Positions 1 to 9,217 of a DNA stretch of 64,000 nt are shown piece by piece. The notes below the pieces were generated by a model, which was not told the DNA's origin, did not search any database, and saw only the letters and a program-made list of their open reading frames with translations. Where the stretch lies: NCBI RefSeq assembly GCF_033955345.1, contig NZ_CP138332.1, forward strand, positions 5,208,001 through 5,272,000. The letters are read 5' to 3'. Position numbers and translations under genes: made by a program. Origin of the DNA: Sphingobacterium bambusae (GTDB lineage Bacteria > Bacteroidota > Bacteroidia > Sphingobacteriales > Sphingobacteriaceae). Every line of letters starts with the position of its first letter. The stretch's first letter is position 1.

Positions 1-12
1 ATTGTTTACTGA

Positions 13-306
13 ATGAAGTATAATGAAAAGCAAAGCCCAATTACGAGGCTAATGAGCAGAGTAACTCATGATTCAAGGCTTAAGGTCTGTCACATTGCGC
101 TAATTACAGGAATTATTGAACTGGCTCAACAGCAAAATGAATTTTGTAAAATTAAGATGAGTAGAAGACTGTTAATGAAGTATTCTCACATCAATACAGC
201 GCCGACATACCACAAATATCTTAAAGAGCTGCAAGAACTCAATTACATAAAGTACAACCCATCATTTGATCCTAGAATTTCCAGTACATTAGAAATTTTG
301 TTATAG
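13..306 (+). CDS. Small hypothetical protein, end of integrated element
   Basis: A 97-residue basic protein I do not recognise by family. It contains a stretch (about residues 45-85) with the look of a small winged-helix or helix-turn-helix: an SRRLLMKYSHI segment, then a TYHKYLKELQEL helix and a short basic tail. There is no signal peptide or membrane segment. It sits about 280 bases left of a tRNA-Ser 3' fragment that looks like an integration scar, so by position it probably belongs to the cargo or accessory end of an integrated element lying mostly left of the window. A role in DNA binding or element regulation is inference only. The reading frame is clean and ends at a TAG stop. Confidence 0.55.
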   Translation: MKYNEKQSPITRLMSRVTHDSRLKVCHIALITGIIELAQQQNEFCKIKMSRRLLMKYSHINTAPTYHKYLKELQELNYIKYNPSFDPRISSTLEILL

Positions 307-583
307 AGTAGCAATTCGATCAGAAAGCACATGGAGAAGTAGTGGCAACTGGCAAGCTTTAGGAGGGTAATAATTCTTCTTAATTTTTTTTATATTTCTC
401 TAATAAATGAGAATATAATTTCTTAGCTTTAATCTATAAATCATTGGCATTTTCGTTCTTTTAAAGATTGTATGACTATTTTTTGCAAGTTTAAGTCAAA
501 GTTATAGTGTAGTTTTTTGTTGGTGCGAAAGAGGTGCCAATTACGGTTTTCGTTTTTAAGATATTGTATATAAAGGGTTTATT

Positions 584-610
584 GGGGAGGTTCGAATCCC
601 TCTCTCTCCG
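584..610 (+). other. tRNA-Ser 3' fragment, probable attachment site
   Basis: The sequence has a T-loop core (GGTTCGAATCC) followed by TCTCTCC and G, the acceptor 3' strand and discriminator expected for a tRNA-Ser beginning GGAGAGA. No anticodon arm, D arm or 5' acceptor strand lies in the 500 bases to the left, so this is only the 3' end of a tRNA gene. Tyrosine recombinases commonly integrate at this part of tRNA genes and leave such a copy at the distal end of the element. The intact gene would then lie left of the window. Confidence 0.6.
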
Positions 611-612
611 CG

Positions 613-646
613 AAAAGCTTCAATTTAAAAGATTGGAGCTTTTTTT
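613..646 (+). terminator. Hairpin terminator after tRNA fragment
   Basis: The arms AAGCTTCAAT and ATTGGAGCTT (one G-T pair) enclose a short A-rich loop and are followed by a run of T. This is the usual intrinsic terminator of a tRNA gene and appears to have been carried along with the 3' fragment just upstream. Confidence 0.7.
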
Positions 647-691
647 ATGTTCAGCGTTTGCTAATAGGATCGCTGAGGGATGAGAACCCTC

Positions 692-758
692 GGGTTCGAT
701 CCGAAGGAGGTTTAAGGCCGAGTGCGGGGTTGTGGGGCTAAACCAATCCCTCTCTCCG
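692..758 (+). other. Second tRNA-like remnant
   Basis: This stretch contains GGTTCGATCC at 693-702, GGCCGAGTG (the usual D-arm start of tRNA-Ser) at 716-724, and at 745-758 a second copy of the acceptor end AATCCCTCTCTCCG, two bases shorter than the copy at 597-610. The pieces are scrambled and do not fold into a tRNA by eye. It may be a decayed second att copy or a degenerate tRNA gene. Confidence 0.3.
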
Positions 759-966
759 CAGCTGCTAGTGTTTTACACGTCTATGCAATAAAAAAGCAGG
801 TGCTGTTGTTCTCCTCGACACCGTGTATTTTAGAGTCTCGCTAATACGCGTGGCGTTCGCCTGAACCGCAGTGTATCAGTTGTTGCCTTGTTCGTATATT
901 TTTAAACTATTGACTTGCCTTTGTGGTTATATACTATATTCTCCCAAGCGAAAAATCAAAATTCTT

Positions 967-2019
967 ATGGTAAAAAAGCCGATACTAGTTGAGTTAAATT
1001 ATATATTATATTTTCTGATTGCATTATTCGGTATCATGTATGTAGCAAGCTCCTTTCTAATACCGTTGACTATTGGATGTTTGTTAGCAATGCTGATGAT
1101 TCCAGTCTGTCGTTGGCTAGAGGAAAGAAATTTTTCAAGATTTGCGGCTTCATCCCTCAGTGTCTTTGCGATGGTTGTATTACTACTTGGGTTAAGTACT
1201 CTTTTGGTTCAGCAAATTACTTCCCTTAGTAATGATCTCTCTCAACTCGATGAACGTGTATCCAATGTTACTTCTTCTGCGCAGGACTTTCTTGACGATA
1301 CTGTGGGCGTATCAAAGGATCAGCAACAGAAGTATTTTGCTGAGCAGATCGATCGCTTTGGAGAAGGAGTAGCCTCATACGCTGCACTATTCGTTACCCA
1401 GCTGGGTGCTTTCTTGGTTAATTTTGTGATTATCGTAACGTATACCTTGCTCTTGCTTAACTACCGTGGAAGAATTAAAAACTTTGTGCTTAAGCTAGTG
1501 GAGAGACACACGCGTGGCGATCTATCAGGTAGTACTGGAAAAGTAGTCCATGAAGTGGCTACTGTCGCAAATGGATACGTGGCTGGTGTTTTCTTGGTGG
1601 TACTTATTCTTTCGGTAAGCAGTACCATCGCTTTGTTTGCGATTGGCGTAGAACATGCGTTACTGTTTGGCGTGCTGGCTGGTGTTTTAAATATTATACC
1701 TTATCTCGGTTCTTTGCTAGGCAGCTTGATACCTGTAATCTATGTGCTGCTAACAAGGGATACGCTCACATACGCCGTTATCGTTGGCGCTTATTTTCTG
1801 ATCATCCAGCAAATAGAAAGCTATGTACTTACACCAAATATCACTGGTGGTAAGATAAAGGTCAGCCCCCTTTTTACAATATTGATTGTTTTGTTTGGCA
1901 ACTTGGTTTGGGGTATAGCAGGAATGGTGCTATTCATACCTTTGTTGGGAATTGCCAAAGTGATTTTTGATCATGTCCCACAGTTAGACGCATATAGCTA
2001 TTTGATAGCTAAAAAATAG
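967..2019 (+). CDS. AI-2E family transporter (PerM-like membrane protein)
   Basis: A 350-residue polytopic membrane protein. It opens with two hydrophobic segments (about residues 10-50), then an amphipathic region of about 100 residues rich in Asp, Ser and Gln, then four or more membrane segments. The segment GVLNIIPYLGSLLG at about residues 239-252 is the hallmark of the AI-2E transporter family (older name UPF0118). Family members are linked to autoinducer-2 export, Na+/H+ antiport or unknown transport, so the substrate cannot be named here. The open frame extends 32 codons upstream to 871, but that stretch is Cys-rich and atypical, so the ATG at 967 (MVKKPILVE) is the better start. It stands alone in its operon. 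Confidence 0.88.
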   Translation: MVKKPILVELNYILYFLIALFGIMYVASSFLIPLTIGCLLAMLMIPVCRWLEERNFSRFAASSLSVFAMVVLLLGLSTLLVQQITSLSNDLSQLDERVSNVTSSAQDFLDDTVGVSKDQQQKYFAEQIDRFGEGVASYAALFVTQLGAFLVNFVIIVTYTLLLLNYRGRIKNFVLKLVERHTRGDLSGSTGKVVHEVATVANGYVAGVFLVVLILSVSSTIALFAIGVEHALLFGVLAGVLNIIPYLGSLLGSLIPVIYVLLTRDTLTYAVIVGAYFLIIQQIESYVLTPNITGGKIKVSPLFTILIVLFGNLVWGIAGMVLFIPLLGIAKVIFDHVPQLDAYSYLIAKK

Positions 2020-2266
2020 CTCTGTATTGTTTGCCCATAGCAGTGTCGGCAGCAAGCTTTTTGAACTGGGCAATCTCCTGTTCCAGTTGCCGTCGGCCAA
2101 GCAAATGCTATACACAAAATACAATATTTAGGTAGCTTAGTCCGGTGTTAGCATTTAAGCCTGTTTTTTATAATAGCTACTTTTACACGATGCATGAAAA
2201 TTTAAGGAGATTTTTGGAAAGCGATGTAACAAAAAAAAATAAAATGTAGACCAATTTAAAGACAGG

Positions 2267-2779
2267 ATGCAAAGCGCGATCTACTCGTTTTGTGATATAG
2301 GCAGGCTGGATAGTGTTGACGCTACGTTACCACGGCTACTCGATCAAGGATACTTTCTTGTTTTTTTTGGTCAGGTAAAAATTGGGGCACAGGTCAGCGG
2401 AAAAATGTTGCTACTGCTACAGCGCGATAATTTTGAAAATCTACAGTTGGAAAAGCGTGCAAGCGGCGGCCAATATTTTTTGTTCCGCGCTGATTTGTTT
2501 AAAGGTTATAACTTAAAAGGACACCTGAACAATTTTGGATTTTTAAAATACAGCCTGTCGGAATCTATCGTACTTTCTGGGAAGGAGCTCCATATTATTG
2601 AGGCATTGTTTAGCTTGATTGGGCAAGAATGCACATCGGAGGCCCCATGGAATACCGTATTTCACTGGTATAGTAAATTGATGCGGCTTTGGTATAAATG
2701 CTTCAAAATGATGTTGATTTTTAGATCAAATGAAGATTTCGTATCGCTTCCTGACGCTTTTGTTAGCTTTACAACTTAA
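2267..2779 (+). pseudogene. AraC-family sensor domain without HTH (fragment)
   Basis: A 170-residue protein resembling the N-terminal cupin-like half of Bacteroidota AraC-type regulators. The pattern is a beta-rich first part, a QYFLFRADLF strand, and the helix-forming LSESIVLSGKELHIIEALF that normally precedes the dimer helix. Full-length relatives are about 290 residues and end in two helix-turn-helix motifs. Here the protein stops after an odd tail and no HTH is seen in the following 50 bases, so it is probably a decayed or truncated regulator. It could alternatively act as a stand-alone ligand-binding or dominant-negative protein. Identification rests on pattern alone. Confidence 0.4.
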
Positions 2780-2830
2780 TTTCGCTAGAATAAGGCACAG
2801 ATATTGTTTCGTGATTGGAAAGACAAAACG

Positions 2831-3016
2831 ATGAACGTAAAACGCACTTTCGGAACCATTCTTACTATACTGGGTATAGGTGGACTAATATACACAGGTT
2901 ATGGATTAATCAATAAAAGCACAGACTACATGGCTTTGTCCGTAGTGGGTATTATCGCCTTAATTTTTTTCTTTTCAGGGATAGGGCTCGTTAAGAACAC
3001 CAAAGATGTGGCGTAG
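2831..3016 (+). CDS. Small two-helix membrane protein
   Basis: A 61-residue protein with two hydrophobic helices (about residues 6-24 and 35-53) joined by a short polar turn and ending in GLVKNTKDVA. Similar small proteins of unknown function are common in Sphingobacteriaceae. The frame is open from a TTG at 2804, but the ATG at 2831 (MNVKRTFGT) gives the expected positive N-terminus before the first helix. It lies between the AraC fragment and a convergent LuxR gene and shows no operon partner. No function is proposed. Confidence 0.7.
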   Translation: MNVKRTFGTILTILGIGGLIYTGYGLINKSTDYMALSVVGIIALIFFFSGIGLVKNTKDVA

Positions 3017-3063
3017 GCTCGTTTTAGTGGTTTTGATCGGAAAGATAAAATGGCAATAAGATT

Positions 3064-3864
3064 TTATGTTTGCTGTCCGATAATACCTAGTATGATCCCG
3101 ATGCGTACCGCCTCCGTCGTATTTTTAACATTCAATTTTTTTAGTATGTTTTGTCGGTGCCGAAAGGTGGTGTAGAGGGCCATATTCAATCGTGATGCAA
3201 TTTCCTTGCTGGTAAGGCCTTGAGCAAGCAGCTGTATGACCTCGGTTTCCCGTTTCGTTAGAAATTCTTTACGAGCTGTTTTTAGTTCGGATATTGATTG
3301 TGCGGTTCCGGTTTCCTCATTTAAGATATGTCCATCAATCCCGCTTACTGTTGACTTTTCTATGCAAGGCGCGTATATGCAGAATGCCAACCAAATATTT
3401 CCATTCGCAAAACTTTCCATGTATTGCATACGATGATTGATAAGAACATAACTTCCATTCGCGGTTTTCATTCTGATTTTACATCGCGAAGTGAACTTGG
3501 GCCGCTCGTGGGACGGCACTGCTTTTTGAAATTGCAAAAAGGATAATTCCAATCCATGTCTTTCCAAAAGATCGTCGGGATGAACGCTATCGAAAATAAA
3601 GCGTTCAAATGCAGACGCTATATCAGATATGCCCGGATCGAATCCGAAAACTTCTCCGAAAGTACCTGTGTATATATAGCTTTTGTCCGATACAAAATCC
3701 GATAGTACGACTAGGCTATTTTCGATGGTGACGTAAGATGCTGCCAATCGCTTATAATGCTCCAGTATTTGGTCGTCATTATTGTTAGGCTTTAGCATAG
3801 GACTAAAGTGTTGCGTTAACAACGTATCGCTTAGCAGTTTCGCGGGATCTTCCTTTTCATACAT
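3064..3864 (-). CDS. LuxR-type regulator with PAS-like sensor
   Basis: A 266-residue regulator. Residues about 35-165 look like a PAS fold: an FGFDPG turn, SVHPDDL, then a beta-rich core. Residues about 200-262 form a LuxR-type helix-turn-helix, with TKRETEVIQLLAQGLTSKEI followed by a recognition helix and LNVKNTTEAVRIG. There is no receiver domain, so it is not a classical response regulator; it probably senses a small ligand or interacting protein and controls transcription. It is transcribed divergently from the DUF1349 lipoprotein gene, with 80 bases between the starts, so that gene is a natural candidate target. Confidence 0.85.
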   Translation of the reverse strand: MYEKEDPAKLLSDTLLTQHFSPMLKPNNNDDQILEHYKRLAASYVTIENSLVVLSDFVSDKSYIYTGTFGEVFGFDPGISDIASAFERFIFDSVHPDDLLERHGLELSFLQFQKAVPSHERPKFTSRCKIRMKTANGSYVLINHRMQYMESFANGNIWLAFCIYAPCIEKSTVSGIDGHILNEETGTAQSISELKTARKEFLTKRETEVIQLLAQGLTSKEIASRLNMALYTTFRHRQNILKKLNVKNTTEAVRIGIILGIIGQQT

Positions 3865-3891
3865 AAGCGCAAAAATGGCTAATTTTAAGTA

Positions 3892-3922
3892 TTGTACAAA
3901 ATTTGCTGCTATCGTAAGTTTG
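3892..3922 (+). promoter_or_regulatory. Bacteroidota-type promoter for DUF1349 gene
   Basis: TTG at 3892-3894 and TAAGTTTG at 3915-3922 are separated by 20 bases, matching the Bacteroidota -33/-7 pattern (TTTG, about 19-21 bases, TAnnTTTG). The -7 element ends 22 bases before the ATG at 3945. Confidence 0.5.
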
Positions 3923-3944
3923 TATTTATTTTTCTACCCATAAA

Positions 3945-4688
3945 TTGATGAACAAACAAACCTTTAGTATGCTAATGCTTTGCACAACGGCATTAATGAG
4001 CTGTAATCAGCAAGAGAACAAATCTGCGCACCATACACAAGCCGTCGCGGATTCGCTGCCCTCGAGATTAGAAAACTGTGATGTAACGGTTTCTGAAATT
4101 TACTTCAGCAAGTCACTGAATGATGCCAAAAAGCTTGTCTCTATAGATGATCAAGGCCAAGTTATTTTTAAAGTCGGTGAAAAGCGGGATTTCTTTTCCG
4201 ACCCGGACGGTAAATTGTCAAATAATACGGCGCCGATTTTACTCAAGGAAATCGATAATGAGCAGCCTTTTACATTCTCGGCTAAGGTGATTCCGCAGTT
4301 CACGGAAAATGGGACATATGACGCGGGCGTACTCTATGTGTATGCGAATGACCGATTATATCAGAAACATTGTTTCGAACAGGATGAGGCAGGACAGCAT
4401 CGCGTCGTTACGGTAAAAACTGACCAAACCTCCGACGACAGCAATCATGAAGTGATCCAAAACAAATTTGTGTATCTTAAACTGTCTTCAGATGGTCAAA
4501 CAATCGCGAGTTATTATTCGATAGACAACAAGAATTGGAAAATGGCTAGATTATACAAAAATAATTATCCCAAGCGGCTGTACGTTGGCATAAGTGCACA
4601 ATGTCCGCTCGGAAAAGGCAGTACTAGCATTTTTGAAAACGTAACCTTTACAAATGCTGCAGTTAAGGATTTTCGAAGAGGCATTTAA
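3945..4688 (+). CDS. DUF1349-type lipoprotein
   Basis: A 247-residue exported protein with a lipoprotein signal (short positive start, hydrophobic core, ALMSC at the cleavage site). The mature part reads as one concanavalin-A-like beta sandwich of the DUF1349 family: DAGVLYVYANDRLYQKHCFE, then a long strand set with YYSIDNKNWKMARLY and GISAQCPLG, and a final FENVTFTNA strand. DUF1349 domains occur with glycosidases and are thought to bind or act on glycans. This protein has no catalytic partner domain. A second ATG at 3948 is an equally possible start. It has its own promoter and a terminator-like hairpin downstream, so it appears monocistronic. Confidence 0.75.
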   Translation: MMNKQTFSMLMLCTTALMSCNQQENKSAHHTQAVADSLPSRLENCDVTVSEIYFSKSLNDAKKLVSIDDQGQVIFKVGEKRDFFSDPDGKLSNNTAPILLKEIDNEQPFTFSAKVIPQFTENGTYDAGVLYVYANDRLYQKHCFEQDEAGQHRVVTVKTDQTSDDSNHEVIQNKFVYLKLSSDGQTIASYYSIDNKNWKMARLYKNNYPKRLYVGISAQCPLGKGSTSIFENVTFTNAAVKDFRRGI

Positions 4689-4766
4689 TTAGTGCTCACG
4701 CGTGATTTTACTGTGCGCGGTGGATAGCTTATTTACTGGCTATCCTATAAATTAGCCTTTCTCGTT

Positions 4767-4800
4767 ATACCTGCTGTTCAATCTCCGAAACAGCAGGTAT
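4767..4800 (+). terminator. Hairpin terminator after DUF1349 gene
   Basis: A perfect 12-base arm (ATACCTGCTGTT) and its complement (AACAGCAGGTAT) surround a 10-base loop, followed by a moderately T-rich tail (ATATTTTG). It lies 78 bases after the DUF1349 stop. The rest of the 4689-5033 spacer holds no gene. Confidence 0.7.
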
Positions 4801-5002
4801 ATATTTTGTCGGCATCACCCGTATTTCAGTCGATATCCTCCTATTTATAATGGACAAATAGACCGACTCTTCGTTAACGGGGGCTTCTGTGAGGCAAACC
4901 AATTACCTTTAATCTGGCGGGTTTATCCCGTCGGCGTGAAAACTTGGCGGTAAATCGATCAAATTGTTTCTCACGAAATGTTTAAATAAGCGTACGATTA
5001 GC

Positions 5003-5010
5003 TACATTTG
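5003..5010 (+). promoter_or_regulatory. Candidate -7 element for the HTCS gene
   Basis: TACATTTG matches TAnnTTTG and ends 23 bases before the HTCS start. I see no good TTTG at the -33 position. The same octamer precedes the GH31 gene and, on the other strand, the TonB receptor at 25888. Confidence 0.4.
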
Positions 5011-5033
5011 GATAATAGACCTGATTTTTTTCC

Positions 5034-8000
5034 ATGAGTAAGCTTTTTTATGTACTCGTTGCTGGTATAATTTTGCTGGTATCCGCAATTTCACAACATG
5101 CGGAGGCGCAGAACCACTATCCGTTTACGCATCTAACGATAGAGAACGGATTACACAGTAACCATATCAATGCCATCATGCAGGATAGCGACCATTATAT
5201 GTGGTTCGGTACATCAACGGGGCTTTCTAAATTTGATGGAAAGCGGTTTCAAGTATACCGGTACAACGCTCAGGATAACCAATCGCTTCCCGGAAATAGC
5301 GTGCAGGAATTTTTTCATGGACCGGCAGCCAGCCTTTGGATAAAAACCTATGGTGGCTGGGCGATGTATAACAAGCAGAAGGACGCGTTTATCCGTAATA
5401 TAGATAGCGTATTGGTATCATTTGGGTTGCCGCGCGGCCCGATTGATAAAATACGACAGCTTGAAAATAAACGCTATGCTTTTATCTATGCAGACGGCAC
5501 CGCTGTCCTTTTAGATAGTGAACTTGGAAAAACGAAAAAGTTAGACCATGTTGCTATCTTGGATGTCATTTCGTCAAACAGTCGCAACGAGTTGTATATC
5601 GTTGATCGATCTGCAAAAGTCACGATTCTGGATAGGGAGAGTTTGCGACAAAAAGAAACCTTTACTATGCCCGTTAATGTCGGCCATGATATCTTGATTG
5701 ACTACCGCATATTTCTGGATAGTAAGGAGCGACTTTGGCTCTATGCAAAGAATTTCCCACTGGGTGTTTTCAGTTGGCACAGAACGAGCAAACAAGTGAT
5801 ACATTTTAGTCGACGTAGTAGCCAGCATAGACTAAACAGCGATAACGTGAGTAATGTACAGGAACTCAATGGCGAAGTTTGGTTGGGAACGGACCATGGT
5901 GGAATAAACCTCATCAAAGACGATCGAGTTGAGTACCTCGTCAATCAACCTTTTGATAATTATACGCTTCCGTTTAACTCCACGACTGCACTCTATTGCA
6001 GCAAAGACGGACTAATGTGGGTGGGTACCTACAAAGGAGGTACAAGTTTTTACAGTAAAGATCGGACGTACATCAAAGCATTTCAGCAACAACTTGGAAA
6101 TCCAAATAGCTTGCCCTTTGATGATGTCAATTGTTTCGCGCAGCGCGCATCTGGCGAGTTGCTGATTGGTACCAACGGTGGTGGTTTGCTGGTTTATGAT
6201 CCCGTAAAGGAGAAGTTTGCGAGCTTTACCAACCACATTTCAGACAAATTTTCGATATCCGGTAATGTAATTGTGAGCTTATTTCCGGATAAAACCGGCG
6301 CCGTCTGGGTAGGGACTTATCGTGGAGGACTGAACCGCATGAACAACGATGGTACATTCACACGCTTTGGTGATGCCATTTCTACAAACCTCAGTGTATG
6401 GGATATTTTTGAAGATAGTCGAGGTAGATTTTGGATTGGTACATTATCTCATGGGCTTCACCTTTTCGATCGTAAAAAGGGAACATTTACCCCTTTTTTA
6501 AGCAAGGCAAACAAGCGACTTCCCTCGACATATTATTCTAAAATATTCGAGGATTCGCGGGGAAATATTTGGCTCGGTACCGCTACAGGCATAGAAATCA
6601 TTGGCCACGATGGTGAGATTTCATTGTTTCGGGAGGGGCGGGGTACATCGGGATTGAGCAACAACATGGTATCTGATATCGTGGAGGATCGTTTTGGCCG
6701 GATTTGGGTCTCTACGCAGCAAGGGGTGAATGTTATTGAAGGGAGGCATGTTACCAAGCTTAACGAAAATACAGGTCTCCTGCATGAAGTCGTCGTTGAA
6801 TTGGTTTTGGATAGGCAAGGAGACATTTGGGTGGCAACGGAGAAGGGGATTTCGAAAGTTACGGTACGCAAAAATCTTAAGGATTGTATTTTCCATAATT
6901 TTAACGTATCCGATGGGCTTCAATCGATAAGTTTCAATGAAAATGCGGGTTTACTGTTAAACGATGGTTCGCTGGTTTTTGGTGGTCCGAGAGGCTTCAA
7001 CAAGTTCGGCCCCACTGATGCGGACCTGCTCCCTAAAAATTATCAGATTTATCTGAGCAATGTAACGGTTGCCAAATCTGGAAGTGCCAATAAAGAGAGG
7101 GAGGATCTCGGAGGAACCGTCTTTCAGCTAGCAGACGCAAGCATGAAGGTGGCCTATAATCATAATTCGATCACCATTAATCTGACGGATTTTGATTATT
7201 TGGGAAACAACAAGGGCAAGTTTCAATACGTTGTAGAAAACCTAGATATGGATTGGAAGGATCTTTCCGTTAGCGATTTTTCCATATCATTACCCAATCT
7301 TTCGCCTGGAGACTATTTGGTTAACGTTCGTTATCAGGACAGCGATGGTGCGCTATACGACGGCGTAAAGCTACTCAAAGTTACCGTGTTGGCACCTTGG
7401 TGGCGCTCAGGTGTGGCGTATTGTTGTTACTTACTGGCTATTTGCGTTTTCCTTTTTTACTTGCGCCGATTCGAGAAACTGCGTGAACGAACACGGTTCA
7501 ATCTCCTCGAGGCCGAACGCTATGCGAAGAATATGAAAGACTTGGATGAAATGAAGACGCGATTTTTCATGAATGTCAGTCACGAATTTAGGACACCTAT
7601 CAGCCTTATTCTATCCCCAATATCGGTTCTTAAGAAAGAAATTGGTGCTACCTCTATGTTGAATTATGTAGAGATTATCGAGCGAAATGCCAAGCAACTG
7701 TATAGTTTGGTGGGACAATTGTTGGATTTCAATAGAATGGATAAGGATATTCTGCAATTAAGTGAACAAACTGGAAAACTTTCTCCCGTCATACAGCCTA
7801 TATTGGACTCCTTTGCCAATTTAGCGAAACTGCGTGATATGATATTTCTAGAAGACGCTTTTGAAGCAGATCTGTTTTATGTATTTGATCAAAATAAACT
7901 CGAAGCTGTATTAAATAATTTGCTGTCAAACGCATTTAAATTTACGGCGCAAGGGGGAACGATAAAGGTTCGTGTAATGGTTTCGGATTTGGATATCCTC

Positions 8001-9047
8001 TCGATTTCTGTAATGGACACAGGGAAGGGGATTTCGCCTGAAAATCTCAGCAAGATATTTGAACGGTTTTATCAAGAAGATGCTTCAAATCGTGGCGCCG
8101 CAACTGGCAGTGGCATTGGTCTAGCCATTGTTAAAGATTTTGTAGATCTGATGAAGGGAAAAATAGATGTGCAAAGTAGTCCAGGCAAGGGCACAACCTT
8201 CTCTGTGCACATTCCAATAGTTCGCAAAACGGAAATCGTGGTACACCATGGCGTGCCAAAACGGAGGCCAGCACGCCAAGGCGGAATAAAAGTAGAAGCC
8301 CAGCGACGCGTGCTCGTGATAGAAGATAATAGTGATTTCGCATTTTTTCTGCAGCATGAACTCTTACAGGGATATCAACTGGAAATATGCGCTTCGGCAG
8401 AACTCGCTTTGGAACGGATTAATGCCTTCCATCCCGATCTAATTGTGTCGGATATGAGCTTGCCCGGTATATCTGGCATTGAATTGTGCACGCAAGTGCG
8501 GCAGGACGAAAGAACGAAACACATTCCTTTTATTATCATCACGGCGGTGGCCGAAATCAACCTACAATTGGAATCGCTCAAGGCAGGGGCCACAGATTTT
8601 ATTACCAAACCTTTTCATGCGGAGACATTTCGATCAAAAATTAAAGCCGTTATAAAGCAACACGACGTGATGCAGCGTAAATTCAAAAGACAAGTGGATA
8701 TCAAAGTAAGCAAAACGGAGCCCGAGCATGCTGACGAGAAATTTTTGAGAAAAGCAACGCATATAATCGAATCCAATTTGGTTAACCAAAACCTGACGGT
8801 TGCTTTTCTAGCTGCAGAACTGCATATGTCTAGAGTCGGCTTATATAAGCGTATCTTGACGTTGACAGGTGGTACACCTATCGAATTTATACGGAATATA
8901 CGTCTGAAGATGGCGCTCGATCTGCTGCAACATTCGGCGAAGAATGTCAGCGAAATCACCTATGAAGTGGGCTTTAGTTCGCCCAAGCAATTCAGCAAAT
9001 ACTTCAAAGCATTGTATGGCAATGTGCCCTCATTTTATCGAAAATAA
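5034..9047 (+). CDS. Hybrid two-component system sensor-regulator (HTCS)
   Basis: A 1337-residue single-protein two-component system that spans the inner membrane. In order: signal peptide (residues 1-25), about 14 beta-propeller repeats with W(F/I/V)GT motifs (to about 670), a Y_Y_Y domain (about 700-785), a transmembrane helix (about 792-813), a HisKA domain with phosphoacceptor His850 in SHEFRTP, an ATPase with N966 (NLLSNAFKF), DTGKGIS and GSGIGLAI, a receiver with Asp1140 in VSDMSLPG and the Lys of ITKPF, and a C-terminal AraC helix-turn-helix (about 1230-1337). All catalytic residues are present. HTCS proteins bind oligosaccharides in the periplasm and activate the adjacent PUL. The gene lies directly upstream of the GH31-SusCD-GH2-GH43 set and is its obvious regulator. 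Confidence 0.96.
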   Translation: MSKLFYVLVAGIILLVSAISQHAEAQNHYPFTHLTIENGLHSNHINAIMQDSDHYMWFGTSTGLSKFDGKRFQVYRYNAQDNQSLPGNSVQEFFHGPAASLWIKTYGGWAMYNKQKDAFIRNIDSVLVSFGLPRGPIDKIRQLENKRYAFIYADGTAVLLDSELGKTKKLDHVAILDVISSNSRNELYIVDRSAKVTILDRESLRQKETFTMPVNVGHDILIDYRIFLDSKERLWLYAKNFPLGVFSWHRTSKQVIHFSRRSSQHRLNSDNVSNVQELNGEVWLGTDHGGINLIKDDRVEYLVNQPFDNYTLPFNSTTALYCSKDGLMWVGTYKGGTSFYSKDRTYIKAFQQQLGNPNSLPFDDVNCFAQRASGELLIGTNGGGLLVYDPVKEKFASFTNHISDKFSISGNVIVSLFPDKTGAVWVGTYRGGLNRMNNDGTFTRFGDAISTNLSVWDIFEDSRGRFWIGTLSHGLHLFDRKKGTFTPFLSKANKRLPSTYYSKIFEDSRGNIWLGTATGIEIIGHDGEISLFREGRGTSGLSNNMVSDIVEDRFGRIWVSTQQGVNVIEGRHVTKLNENTGLLHEVVVELVLDRQGDIWVATEKGISKVTVRKNLKDCIFHNFNVSDGLQSISFNENAGLLLNDGSLVFGGPRGFNKFGPTDADLLPKNYQIYLSNVTVAKSGSANKEREDLGGTVFQLADASMKVAYNHNSITINLTDFDYLGNNKGKFQYVVENLDMDWKDLSVSDFSISLPNLSPGDYLVNVRYQDSDGALYDGVKLLKVTVLAPWWRSGVAYCCYLLAICVFLFYLRRFEKLRERTRFNLLEAERYAKNMKDLDEMKTRFFMNVSHEFRTPISLILSPISVLKKEIGATSMLNYVEIIERNAKQLYSLVGQLLDFNRMDKDILQLSEQTGKLSPVIQPILDSFANLAKLRDMIFLEDAFEADLFYVFDQNKLEAVLNNLLSNAFKFTAQGGTIKVRVMVSDLDILSISVMDTGKGISPENLSKIFERFYQEDASNRGAATGSGIGLAIVKDFVDLMKGKIDVQSSPGKGTTFSVHIPIVRKTEIVVHHGVPKRRPARQGGIKVEAQRRVLVIEDNSDFAFFLQHELLQGYQLEICASAELALERINAFHPDLIVSDMSLPGISGIELCTQVRQDERTKHIPFIIITAVAEINLQLESLKAGATDFITKPFHAETFRSKIKAVIKQHDVMQRKFKRQVDIKVSKTEPEHADEKFLRKATHIIESNLVNQNLTVAFLAAELHMSRVGLYKRILTLTGGTPIEFIRNIRLKMALDLLQHSAKNVSEITYEVGFSSPKQFSKYFKALYGNVPSFYRK

Positions 9048-9156
9048 GCGTAAGCCTATTTCCGGAATCTTGTCTTCCTGTAGAAGGATACTGATTTATT
9101 TTGGTTTAAGATAAACATCTAATTATTAGCGTTTTATTTTAGTTTCGGTTTTTTAA

Positions 9157-9186
9157 GGTTAACATTTTGACCCTTAAATGTTAACC
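9157..9186. promoter_or_regulatory. Perfect inverted repeat, likely PUL 1 operator
   Basis: GGTTAACATTT (9157-9167) and AAATGTTAACC (9176-9186) are perfect 11-base arms around an 8-base spacer. The palindrome ends 31 bases before the -7 element at 9218, which suits an activator site. The AraC domain of the HTCS encoded just upstream is the likely ligand; that is inference. It is not followed by a T-run, so it is not a terminator. Confidence 0.55.
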
Positions 9187-9217
9187 AATCGGCTATTAAT
9201 GCAATCGGTTGCTTCTT

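Noticed and set aside
584..758. Functional tRNA gene
   Set aside because: Only the T-loop and acceptor 3' strand are present; no anticodon arm can be found.
9157..9186. Terminator of the HTCS gene
   Set aside because: The spacer is long, the arms are AT-rich and no T-run follows; its position before a -7 element fits an operator better.
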